Both the position numbers and the translations under genes were made by a program. A stretch of 5,693 nucleotides of DNA from an uncultured Campylobacteraceae bacterium. Lineage in GTDB: Bacteria > Campylobacterota > Campylobacteria > Campylobacterales > Arcobacteraceae. The DNA lies in assembly GCA_913057765.1 (NCBI GenBank), contig CAJXPH010000185.1:1-5693 (forward strand), in the 5' to 3' direction. Below, one piece after another: positions 1 to 5,693 of this stretch; the stretch's first letter is position 1, and every line of letters begins with the position of its first letter. The notes beneath the pieces were generated by a model that made no database searches, was not told where the DNA came from, and saw only the letters and a program-made list of their open reading frames with translations.

Positions 1-976
1 ATTATATGTAGATGAAATAGAAAAATCTATTTTAGAAAATAAAAAGTTACTAGAAAAAAGAGTAGATAAATATATTCGTTTAGTGCTCATTATTTCAATC
101 TCTATAATTTTGATAATTGGATTTTTATCTTTTATCATTTCAAATAAAATAAATAGTGTATTTGCAAATTATAAAGAAAAAGTACAAAAGAAAGAAGAAC
201 TTTTACAGGATTTAAATAAGAATCTAGAAAAAAAGATTGACAAAGCTATCCATGAGGCTAAAAAGAAAGATAGGGCGATGCTTCATCAATCAAGACTTGC
301 AAGAATGGGTGCAATGCTTTCAATGATTGCTCATCAATGGAGACAACCTTTAAGTGAGGTCTCTGGTATTCTAATGGAACTAGAGACGGCAAATAAGTTT
401 AAAAAACTAGATGATAAATTAATAAATGAAAGTATAGATGAATCAAATAGACTAATACAGTTTATGTCTCACACTATTGATGATTTTAGGAACTTTTTTA
501 AACCAGATAAACAGAAGGTTAATTTTTATATCGATGATGCATGTAATGAAGCAATTTCTCTTGCAGGTGCTTCAATTAAAAGTTACAATATAAAACTTAA
601 CAAGAGGATAAAATGTAATAGTGTAATTAATGGGTATGAAAGAGAATTCGCTCAAGTTATGCTAAATCTTATATCTAATGCTAAAGATATTTTAAATCAG
701 AGGAAAATAGAAAACCCACAAATAGATATAGTTGTTGATTTCATAAATACTGAAGCAGTTATCACAGTAGAAGATAATGCAGGTGGAGTTGATGAAGAAC
801 ACCTAGAAATGATTTTTGAACCATATTTTACAACAAAAGAGAGTTCTAAAGGAACTGGACTTGGTTTATATATGTCAAAAATGATTATTGAGAAAAATAT
901 GAATGGTGAATTAAGTGTAGAGAATACTACAAATGGAGCATTATTTAAAGTTCAGATAGGAGCAAGTAATGGATGA
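1..976 (+). CDS. Sensor histidine kinase, 3' part (5' end outside window)
   Basis: Membrane-bound sensor kinase, expected to autophosphorylate on histidine and pass the phosphate to the regulator encoded next. The reading frame is open to the left edge (first full codon at position 2), so 324 residues are visible. The GTG at 83 is not a credible start because it falls inside the membrane helix. Visible order: about 25 residues of charged helix, probably the end of a periplasmic sensor domain; one membrane segment (about residues 26-47); a Lys/Glu-rich coiled-coil linker (about 50-95) without an obvious HAMP domain; H-box IAHQWRQPL with phospho-acceptor His at about 111; the dimerisation helix ending in a DFRNFFKP motif; then the ATPase domain with N-box (NLISNAKD, about 221-229), G1 box DNAGG (about 258-262), F-box FEPYFTTK and G2 box GTGLGL (about 284-289). 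All catalytic boxes look intact. The stop overlaps the next gene by 8 bp, which implies co-translation. The sensed ligand cannot be read here; a Cache-type domain is a guess from similar kinases. Confidence 0.93.
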   Translation, partial: LYVDEIEKSILENKKLLEKRVDKYIRLVLIISISIILIIGFLSFIISNKINSVFANYKEKVQKKEELLQDLNKNLEKKIDKAIHEAKKKDRAMLHQSRLARMGAMLSMIAHQWRQPLSEVSGILMELETANKFKKLDDKLINESIDESNRLIQFMSHTIDDFRNFFKPDKQKVNFYIDDACNEAISLAGASIKSYNIKLNKRIKCNSVINGYEREFAQVMLNLISNAKDILNQRKIENPQIDIVVDFINTEAVITVEDNAGGVDEEHLEMIFEPYFTTKESSKGTGLGLYMSKMIIEKNMNGELSVENTTNGALFKVQIGASNG

Positions 977-1658
977 AAAACTATTAGAACAATTTAAAAA
1001 CTATACTGTACTTTGTGTTGAAGATGAAGATGGTATTAGAAAAAGATTAGTAAATACTTTAAAATACTATTTTGAAGATGTTATAGAAGCTTCAAACGGA
1101 GAAGATGGATACGATTTGTATTTGGAGTATAAACCAAATATTATATTAAGTGATATAGAAATGCCAAGTAAAAATGGTATTGAAATGGTAGAAAAGATTA
1201 GAGAAGATGATTTAGATGTAATTGTAATTATGGTTACAGCATACTCAAATGAAGAATATCTTCTTGATTTGATTAATCTAAATATAAATCACTATATATT
1301 AAAACCAGTAAATTCTGAGAATCTTTTAAATGGAATAATTAAAGGTTTAGGTTCTAGGTTAACAACAAATTTAGTTTTTTCAGAAGATTGTTATTTTGAT
1401 GTTCAAGCTCATGAGCTTATTTTTAAAGATGAGGTAATAAGTTTACGAAAGAGAGATAAAGAGTTTTTACTTTTACTTCATAGAAGTAGAAATCAAGTTG
1501 TAACTTATGATCAAATAGAAGAGTATATTTGGAAAGACAGATCTATGAGTATGAGTGCATTAAAAACTTTTATCAAAGAATTAAGACAGAAACTTCCCTT
1601 AGATTTTATTCAAAACATCACACAAACAGGATATAAACTACAAGTAAATAAAGATTAA
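969..1658 (+). CDS. OmpR-family response regulator (receiver + winged helix)
   Basis: Cytoplasmic DNA-binding regulator, the presumed partner of the preceding kinase. At 229 residues it has the usual length for the family. The N-terminal receiver (about 10-125) has the acidic pocket E18-D19-E20, phospho-acceptor D62 (ILSDIEMP), the switch threonine T90 (MVTAY) and K112-P113 (ILKPV), so it should be phosphorylatable. The C-terminal Trans_reg_C winged helix (about 140-226) has the LRKRDKEFLLLL helix, a recognition helix at about 194-209 (ALKTFIKELRQKL) and the wing ending in GYKL. The start ATG at 969 lies inside the kinase gene (ATGGATGA overlap) and is supported by AGGAG at 958-962, 6 nt upstream. 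The gene lies directly upstream of the TRAP operon on the same strand, so that operon is the likely target (inference). Many TRAP systems are controlled by NtrC-type (sigma-54) or FixJ-type regulators; this one is OmpR-type. Confidence 0.95.
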   Translation: MDEKLLEQFKNYTVLCVEDEDGIRKRLVNTLKYYFEDVIEASNGEDGYDLYLEYKPNIILSDIEMPSKNGIEMVEKIREDDLDVIVIMVTAYSNEEYLLDLINLNINHYILKPVNSENLLNGIIKGLGSRLTTNLVFSEDCYFDVQAHELIFKDEVISLRKRDKEFLLLLHRSRNQVVTYDQIEEYIWKDRSMSMSALKTFIKELRQKLPLDFIQNITQTGYKLQVNKD

Positions 1659-1671
1659 AACTCTTTAATCT
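1652..1671 (+). terminator. AT-rich hairpin over the regulator stop codon (weak terminator candidate)
   Basis: AGATTAAA (1652-1659) and TTTAATCT (1664-1671) form a perfect 8-bp stem with a 4-nt loop, starting within the last codons of the response regulator and including its TAA. The stem has only one G-C pair and no run of T follows, so it does not meet the usual criteria for an intrinsic terminator. It may be a weak terminator, an mRNA 3'-end structure, or part of an operator. The hairpin itself is certain as sequence; its function is not. Confidence 0.3.
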
Positions 1672-1705
1672 ACTACTTAAATGTAATATAAAGTAGCCAA
1701 TCTAC
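1667..1705. repeat. Inverted and direct repeats in the regulator-dctP gap
   Basis: CTACTT (1673-1678) and AAGTAG (1691-1696) are a perfect 6-bp inverted repeat separated by 12 nt. AATCTAC occurs twice, at 1667-1673 and 1699-1705, 32 bp apart start to start (about three helical turns). The same stretch also contains GTAG-ccaat-CTAC. This could be a distal regulatory site, but the motifs are short and AT-rich, and the first copy overlaps the hairpin at the regulator stop. Confidence 0.3.
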
Positions 1706-1731
1706 CGAAAATAAAAAAATCAATATTATAT

Positions 1732-1748
1732 ACACCCATAGCACACCC
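1732..1748 (+). promoter_or_regulatory. Tandem ACACCC repeats, candidate response-regulator operator
   Basis: ACACCC occurs at 1732-1737 and again at 1743-1748, exactly 11 bp apart, in a C-rich patch within an otherwise very AT-rich gap. Two direct half-sites one helical turn apart is the classical arrangement bound by dimers of OmpR/PhoB-family regulators. The repeats lie where a -35 box would be relative to the candidate -10 at 1757-1762, as in PhoB-type activated promoters that lack a good -35. The regulator encoded just upstream is the natural candidate to bind here (inference). Confidence 0.4.
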
Positions 1749-1755
1749 CCTATAG

Positions 1756-1771
1756 TTACAATTTGTTTACA
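1756..1771 (+). promoter_or_regulatory. Tandem TTACA repeats and candidate -10 of the TRAP operon
   Basis: TACAAT at 1757-1762 is a plausible sigma-70 -10 element. Transcription would then start around 1769, giving a short leader of about 20 nt with the ribosome binding site. There is no convincing -35. The same bases form a second 11-bp-phased direct repeat, TTACA at 1756-1760 and 1767-1771, which resembles OmpR/CpxR-type sites (read on the other strand, GTAAA-N6-GTAAC). Operator and promoter may overlap. An alternative -10 is TATTAT/TATATA around 1724-1732. Confidence 0.35.
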
Positions 1772-1790
1772 TCATTACTAAGGAGTTAAT

Positions 1791-2822
1791 ATGAAAAAGA
1801 GTTTATTGGTAACTTTATCATCATTAGTTGTAGCAACAAGTATATATGCTGCACCTGAAAAATTAAGAGTTGTAGGTTCATGGAGTAGTCTTTCTTTATA
1901 TAAAGAATATGAAAAACCATTTTGGAAAAAGGAATTTAATAAAGATTTCCCTGATACAAAAGTTAGACTAAGTTCATTAGGTCAAGTTAAATTAAAAGGT
2001 GCTGCTGTATATAGACAACTTTCAAAAGGAGTTTTCGATGTAGTATCTACTGTTGGTGGCTATGTTGTTTCAGATTCACAAGATATTGCAGGTTTAGATT
2101 TCCCTGCCATTGCAAATGATATTGAAACAGCAAAAAAAGTTGTAGAAGCATATTCTCCAACATTAGAAAAAGCTTTGAAAAAAGATTTTAATTCTAAACT
2201 ACTTGCAGTTGTTCCTTATCCTTCTCAAATTTTGTTTTGTAAAGAAGAAATTACTTCATTAGCAGATTTAAAAGGTAAAAAAGTTAGAGCTTCAGGTTGG
2301 ACTGTTGCAGAGTTCTTAGAAGGTGTTGGTGCTACTGGAATTACTATGTCATATAGTGAAGTTCCTCAAGCACTTCAAAGAGGAGTTGTTGATTGTGCAG
2401 TAACTGGTGGATTATCTGGATATTCATCTGGCTGGGGAGAAGTTTCTAATTATTTATATCCGTTACCAATTGGTGGCTGGGCACATGTTGTTACAGCAAT
2501 AAATCAAGATACATGGAATAGGTTTACAAAAGATGAACAAGAGAAATTTGTTAAATCTATTAATAAAAACATTACTACTCCTGCATGGATAAAAACAGAC
2601 TATGAAACTACTGAAGGTGAAAAATGTTTAACAGGTCAAGAGTGTTCATATGGAAAAGCAAACAATATGAAACTTATTCAAGTTCAAGAAGAAGATAAGA
2701 CATTATCTAAAAAAATCTTAACTGAAAATGTTCTTCCAAAGTGGGCATCTAAAGTTTCTCCTGAAGTTGTCTCTGAATGGAATAATAGTGTAGGAAGAGT
2801 TGTTAACCTACAAGCAAAATAA
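1791..2822 (+). CDS. dctP: TRAP transporter solute-binding protein (DctP family)
   Basis: Periplasmic receptor that captures an organic acid and delivers it to the DctQM membrane complex. It has 343 residues, the normal family length. A Sec signal peptide covers residues 1-20 (MKK, hydrophobic core, likely cleavage after SIYA). The DctP fold is recognisable from the central LADLKGKKVRASG segment, whose R166 corresponds to the conserved arginine that usually pairs with the substrate carboxylate, and from VPQALQRGVVDCAVTG (191-206). The C-terminal half is rich in Trp and Gly around the presumed pocket (W215, W230). Four cysteines (C150, C202, C279, C285) are unusual for the family; C279 and C285 are close enough to form a disulfide in the periplasm. 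ATG 1791 has AAGGAG at 1780-1785. It is the first gene of the operon, 132 bp after the regulator. The substrate cannot be read from sequence; the linked DUF1445 gene argues for a glutamate-derived acid. Confidence 0.95.
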   Translation: MKKSLLVTLSSLVVATSIYAAPEKLRVVGSWSSLSLYKEYEKPFWKKEFNKDFPDTKVRLSSLGQVKLKGAAVYRQLSKGVFDVVSTVGGYVVSDSQDIAGLDFPAIANDIETAKKVVEAYSPTLEKALKKDFNSKLLAVVPYPSQILFCKEEITSLADLKGKKVRASGWTVAEFLEGVGATGITMSYSEVPQALQRGVVDCAVTGGLSGYSSGWGEVSNYLYPLPIGGWAHVVTAINQDTWNRFTKDEQEKFVKSINKNITTPAWIKTDYETTEGEKCLTGQECSYGKANNMKLIQVQEEDKTLSKKILTENVLPKWASKVSPEVVSEWNNSVGRVVNLQAK

Positions 2823-2832
2823 AGGAAGTCAA

Positions 2833-3375
2833 ATGTTAGCAAATATAAAAAAATTATCTGAATTTTTTGTTTATATCTGCGGAATTTTACTTTTTACCTC
2901 TGTACTAATGATTAGTATAGAGGTTATTCTAAGAAAATTCTTTCTAATCTCTTTTGGTGGAGCAGATGAAATATCAGGTTATATTCTAGGTATATCAATC
3001 ACATGGTCTTTATCTTATGTATTATTTGAAAAGATGCATATTCGAATTGATATAATTTATACAAAAGTTTCATTTCAAATTCAAAAGATATTTGATTTGA
3101 TTGCATTATTATTTACTTTTTCCTTTGTAGCTATATTGACGTATTTTTCTTATGATGTTATTTCAACATCAATAATTAAAAATTCTGCTGCAAATACTCC
3201 TTTGGCAACTCCTTTATGGATTCCACAATTTTTATGGGGTTTTGGACTAGCATTTTTCTTAGTTGTTATATCAATATTATTATTTGAAGCATTTAAAACA
3301 GTAATAACTAAGAAAGATAATTCATATACAGATATTTTAAAAGATGAAATTCAAGTAATAAAGGATGAATTATGA
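2833..3375 (+). CDS. dctQ: TRAP transporter small membrane subunit (DctQ family)
   Basis: Inner-membrane partner of DctM in the sodium-driven TRAP transporter. It has 180 residues from the chosen start and four hydrophobic segments (about 10-31, 47-65, 86-106, 132-154), the standard DctQ topology. Family marks are EVILRKFF after helix 1 (30-37), the acidic A-D-E-I-S-G-Y stretch (44-50) before helix 2, and the HIRIDIIY motif (69-76) after it. The start ATG at 2833 is preferred over an in-frame TTG at 2800: it has AAAGGAAG (2821-2828) at good spacing and begins just before helix 1, while the TTG lies inside dctP with no ribosome binding site. The gap after dctP is 10 bp, and the stop overlaps dctM by 4 bp (ATGA), so the two are translationally coupled. 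The Lys/Asp/Glu-rich tail (about 160-180) is probably cytoplasmic. Confidence 0.93.
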   Translation: MLANIKKLSEFFVYICGILLFTSVLMISIEVILRKFFLISFGGADEISGYILGISITWSLSYVLFEKMHIRIDIIYTKVSFQIQKIFDLIALLFTFSFVAILTYFSYDVISTSIIKNSAANTPLATPLWIPQFLWGFGLAFFLVVISILLFEAFKTVITKKDNSYTDILKDEIQVIKDEL

Positions 3376-4658
3376 GTTTAGTTCTAATATCTATTGTGAT
3401 TTTATTAATACTACTATTAATTTCTGTTCCTGTAGGTTCAACAATTGCAGGAGTAGGTATTATCGTTGGTTATTTTTTCTCAGATTATCCAATTTTTGAA
3501 TCTGTTGGAGAAATAACATGGAGTGTAAGTACAGATTTTTTACTTTTATCTATACCATTTTTTGTTTTACTTGGTGAAATACTTCTTCATTCTGGAATAG
3601 CAAAAAATATATACTTTTCATTACATAAGTGGCTTTCTTGGCTACCGGGAGGATTACTTCATGCTAATATTGCTTCCTCTGCAATTTTTTCATCTATCTC
3701 TGGATCGTCAGTAGCAACTGCAGCAACAATTACAACTGTTGCAATGCCACAAAGTGAAAAGTATGGATATAAAGCAGGACTATTTGCAGGAACAATTGCA
3801 GCTGGAGGTACATTAGGGATTTTAATACCACCTTCTATTAACTTAATTGTTTATGGATTCTTAACAAATACATCAATCCCTAAACTTTTTGTTGCAGGTC
3901 TCGTTCCTGGACTTTTGTTAGCTTTACTGTTTATGTTATTTATACTTATTTATTCTATATTTTTTAAAGCAAGTACTCATGGCATTGTAAAAGTGAGTTG
4001 GAAAGAAAAGTTTCTCGCATTAAAAGATTTATTGCCAATTGCGATTTTATTTATTTTAATTATGGGTTCAATTTATACTGGTTTTGCAACACCAACTGAG
4101 AGTGCTGCTTTGGGAGTATTAGCCTCTGTTGTAATTGTTTATTTTAATGGCTTACTTACATTTGATGTAATTAAAAAATCTATTAGAGGAACAATGAAAA
4201 CCACAGGAATGATTATGTTTATAATTATTGCTGCAAACTTTTTAAATTTTGTACTCGTTTCCATTGGATTAACTGATGATTTAGCATACTTTATTGAAGA
4301 TTTAAATATATCAAAATATTATATGTTAGCAATAGTGACAGTTATATTTATAATACTAGGATTGTTTATTGAAACTTTATCATTAATGGTAATTACAATT
4401 CCTATTGTTGCACCTATTATGATAACTATGGGATTTGATCCTATTTGGTTTGGAATTTATTTAATAATTCTTATAGAAATGGCATTAATTACTCCTCCTG
4501 TAGGACTTAATTTATATGTTGTTCAAGGAATTAGAAGAAAAGGTAATATTGTTGAAGTTATGAAAGGTTGTATTCCGTTTGTAATCATTATGTTACTTAT
4601 GGCAATTCTTTTAGTAATTTTCCCACAGATTACTCTTTATTTAGTTCAATATGTGTAG
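3372..4658 (+). CDS. dctM: TRAP transporter large membrane subunit (DctM family)
   Basis: Main transport subunit of the TRAP complex, expected to carry substrate and sodium ions across the inner membrane by an elevator mechanism. At 428 residues it has the typical length, with about 12 hydrophobic segments. Diagnostic stretches are the Gly/Ser/Thr-rich ISGSSVATAATITTVAMP (109-126), then GTIAAGGTLGILIPPS (140-155), ATPTESAALG (239-248) and ITPPVGLNLYVVQG (373-386), the two PP-containing re-entrant regions typical of the ion transporter superfamily fold. No frameshift or missing core motif is seen. The ATG at 3372 overlaps the dctQ stop and has AAGGA at 3361-3365 inside dctQ. The DUF1445 gene begins 12 bp after its stop with a strong AAGGAG, so both are almost certainly on one transcript. 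Confidence 0.96.
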   Translation: MSLVLISIVILLILLLISVPVGSTIAGVGIIVGYFFSDYPIFESVGEITWSVSTDFLLLSIPFFVLLGEILLHSGIAKNIYFSLHKWLSWLPGGLLHANIASSAIFSSISGSSVATAATITTVAMPQSEKYGYKAGLFAGTIAAGGTLGILIPPSINLIVYGFLTNTSIPKLFVAGLVPGLLLALLFMLFILIYSIFFKASTHGIVKVSWKEKFLALKDLLPIAILFILIMGSIYTGFATPTESAALGVLASVVIVYFNGLLTFDVIKKSIRGTMKTTGMIMFIIIAANFLNFVLVSIGLTDDLAYFIEDLNISKYYMLAIVTVIFIILGLFIETLSLMVITIPIVAPIMITMGFDPIWFGIYLIILIEMALITPPVGLNLYVVQGIRRKGNIVEVMKGCIPFVIIMLLMAILLVIFPQITLYLVQYV

Positions 4659-4670
4659 AAGGAGAGAAAA

Positions 4671-5441
4671 ATGAATCCTAAAGAATTTAGAAGTTTAGTT
4701 GCAAAAGGTGATTTTTCAAAACCTACTGCTGGATATTGTAATAACTTTGTTCAGACAAATATGGTTGTTCTTCCAAAAGAGTATGCTAACTCTTTTGAAG
4801 AATTTGCAAAACAGAATGCAAAAGCAATTCCTATTTTAGAAATTATAAAAGATTCCCATCATTCAAAAAAATTGGCAAAAGGGGCAAATCTATTAAATGA
4901 ATTGCCTTCTTATAATATTTTTGAATATGGCAAGTTAGTAAAAACAGTAACGAATATTGAAGATTATTATAATGAGGATTTAGTTTTCTTTTTAATAGGT
5001 TGCAGTTTTACTTTTGAAGCAGCACTTATAAGTAACGATATCCCTTTAAGACATGTGGATTTAAAAACAAATGTAAGTATGTATAATACAAATATTGAAT
5101 TAAATCCTGTTGATAGTTTTTGTGGGAAAATGGTAGTTTCTATGAGACCAATTAAAAAAGACAAAGTTGTTGATTCATGTATCATAACAAATCATTATCC
5201 CAAAGTTCATGGCTCTCCAATTCATATTGGATATCCAGAGATGATAGGAATTGATAATATTTTTCATCCTGACTATGGAACTTTTATTGATATAAAAGAA
5301 GATGAAATACCTGTTTTTTGGCCTTGTGGCGTAACGCCTGAAAATGTAATTAAAAATATAAAACTTCCATTTGCTATTACTCATACTCCAGGACATATGT
5401 TTGTAACTGATAAAAAAGATTCAGATTATTATGAAAATTAA
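4671..5441 (+). CDS. DUF1445 / YcsI family protein, putative hydro-lyase (D-glutamate cyclase-related)
   Basis: Predicted cytoplasmic enzyme of the UPF0317 'putative hydro-lyase' family (Pfam PF07286). It has 256 residues, about full family length. Conserved stretches in order are TAGYCNNFVQTNMVVLP (19-35), IGCSFTFEAAL (109-119), NVSMYNTNIE (134-143), VVSMRPI (155-161), HGSPIHIGYPEMIGI (180-194), PVFWPCGVTP (214-223) and ITHTPGHMFVTD (236-247). The conserved Cys111, Glu116, His180, His185, Cys219, His238 and His242 are candidates for active-site roles. The family is poorly characterised. Related domains occur in mammalian D-glutamate cyclase (D-glutamate to 5-oxo-D-proline), and Bacillus ycsI lies in an operon with 5-oxoprolinase genes (ycsF, kipI, kipA). 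It is the last gene of the TRAP operon (AAGGAG at 4659-4664), so it probably acts on the imported compound or its product. The exact reaction is unknown. Confidence 0.9.
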   Translation: MNPKEFRSLVAKGDFSKPTAGYCNNFVQTNMVVLPKEYANSFEEFAKQNAKAIPILEIIKDSHHSKKLAKGANLLNELPSYNIFEYGKLVKTVTNIEDYYNEDLVFFLIGCSFTFEAALISNDIPLRHVDLKTNVSMYNTNIELNPVDSFCGKMVVSMRPIKKDKVVDSCIITNHYPKVHGSPIHIGYPEMIGIDNIFHPDYGTFIDIKEDEIPVFWPCGVTPENVIKNIKLPFAITHTPGHMFVTDKKDSDYYEN

Positions 5442-5693
5442 ATAGAACTATTTTTTAATTTGTAACCTTCCTGTATGATATTATCAATTATTTGTACAGG
5501 AAGTTTATGTCTTAATTCTTTTACAAATGATTTTAATGCATTTTGTGTCATGAATTTTTCTTCCCAAATATAATCTTGAATCATATCGTAGTTTACAATT
5601 CTATTTTTATTTTGATGTAGTAGTTCTAAAAAATGTTTTTCTTTTTTTCTTAAATTAATTTCATCTTTTTTATAAAGTAGTTTACTATTATCC
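5438..5693 (-). CDS. Second OmpR-type response regulator, C-terminal DNA-binding domain only (5' end outside window)
   Basis: Read on the minus strand, the frame is open from the right edge (first full codon ending at 5692) to the TAA at 5440-5438, giving 84 residues. They form a Trans_reg_C winged helix: LRKKEKHFLELLHQNKN, then YDMIQDYIW, a recognition helix ALKSFVKELRHKL (about 52-64) and the wing ending in EGYKL (75-79). By hand alignment it is identical to the C-terminal domain of the regulator at 969-1658 at about 39 of 74 positions, including nearly all of the recognition helix. The receiver domain and any partner kinase lie beyond the window. Its stop overlaps that of the DUF1445 gene by 3 bp, tail to tail, leaving no intergenic space. 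It may control the same transport system or an adjacent one (inference). Confidence 0.85.
   Translation of the reverse strand, partial: DNSKLLYKKDEINLRKKEKHFLELLHQNKNRIVNYDMIQDYIWEEKFMTQNALKSFVKELRHKLPVQIIDNIIQEGYKLKNSSI
5467..5503. terminator. 9-bp inverted repeat downstream of the operon, inside the convergent regulator gene
   Basis: CTTCCTGTA (5467-5475) and TACAGGAAG (5495-5503) are perfectly complementary over 9 bp with a 19-nt spacer. The spacer itself contains a small palindrome, TGATA-t-TATCA (5476-5486). The repeat begins 26 nt after the DUF1445 stop and could end or stabilise the TRAP operon transcript. It is coding sequence for the wing region of the minus-strand regulator. Only a weak T-rich stretch follows on the plus strand, so terminator function is tentative. 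Confidence 0.35.

Noticed and set aside
83..85. GTG as the start of the histidine kinase
   Set aside because: The frame is open upstream to the window edge with typical coding content, and this GTG lies inside the membrane helix with no ribosome binding site. The gene is cut by the window, not started here.
1720..1765. Sigma-54 promoter before dctP
   Set aside because: No GG-N10-GC core is present; the C-rich patch gives ACACCC repeats but not a TGGCAC-N5-TTGC arrangement.
1659..1790. Small RNA, riboswitch or small gene in the regulator-dctP gap
   Set aside because: The 132-bp gap has no open frame with a ribosome binding site other than dctP's and no recognisable riboswitch core; the leader after the likely promoter is only about 20 nt.
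2800..2802. TTG start for dctQ, overlapping the end of dctP
   Set aside because: It has no Shine-Dalgarno sequence, and the extra 11 residues (Lys/Gln-rich) do not look like a DctQ N-terminus. The ATG at 2833 has AAAGGAAG at proper spacing.
4967..5396. Two open frames on the minus strand opposite the DUF1445 gene (4967-5185 and 5175-5396)
   Set aside because: They lie wholly antisense to a well-conserved enzyme gene, have no recognisable domain, and are expected by chance in AT-rich DNA read backwards.
5440..5456. Short AAATAG-AA-CTATTT inverted repeat followed by T residues at the DUF1445 stop, as a terminator
   Set aside because: The stem is nearly all A-T with a 2-nt loop (at best 5 bp with a 4-nt loop), too weak to call as an intrinsic terminator.

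Overview
The window is AT-rich, with weak GC and A/T-ending codons. It carries one compact operon whose products look like those of Campylobacterota, most likely an Arcobacter-type organism. The assignment is an inference from base composition, from the histidine kinase H-box style (IAHQWRQPL, followed by a DFRNFFKP-type second helix) and from the pairing of a two-component system with a TRAP transporter. No sequence search was possible.

Layout. From the left edge to 976 is the 3' part of a membrane sensor histidine kinase whose sensory domain lies outside the window. It overlaps by 8 bp an OmpR-family response regulator (969-1658). A 132-bp intergenic region (1659-1790) follows. It holds an AT-rich hairpin over the regulator's stop codon, several inverted and direct repeats, and two tandem repeats with 11-bp phasing (ACACCC and TTACA). 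That phasing is typical of OmpR/PhoB-type operators. Next is a tightly packed operon: dctP (1791-2822, periplasmic solute receptor), dctQ (2833-3375, small membrane subunit), dctM (3372-4658, large membrane subunit) and a DUF1445/YcsI-family protein (4671-5441, 'putative hydro-lyase', related to D-glutamate cyclase). On the minus strand, converging on the operon and sharing its stop-codon bases, is the C-terminal DNA-binding domain of a second OmpR-type regulator (from 5438 to the right edge). It is clearly a paralogue of the first.

Working model (inference). The kinase senses an extracytoplasmic ligand and phosphorylates the first regulator, which binds the phased repeats in front of dctP and controls the transporter and its linked enzyme. 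The transporter would import an organic acid using a sodium gradient. The DUF1445 enzyme suggests that the acid is glutamate-derived, with pyroglutamate (5-oxoproline) or D-glutamate as leading candidates rather than a classical C4-dicarboxylate. There are no RNA genes, CRISPR arrays, insertion sequences or other mobile-element signs, and no gene-free stretch over 300 bp.
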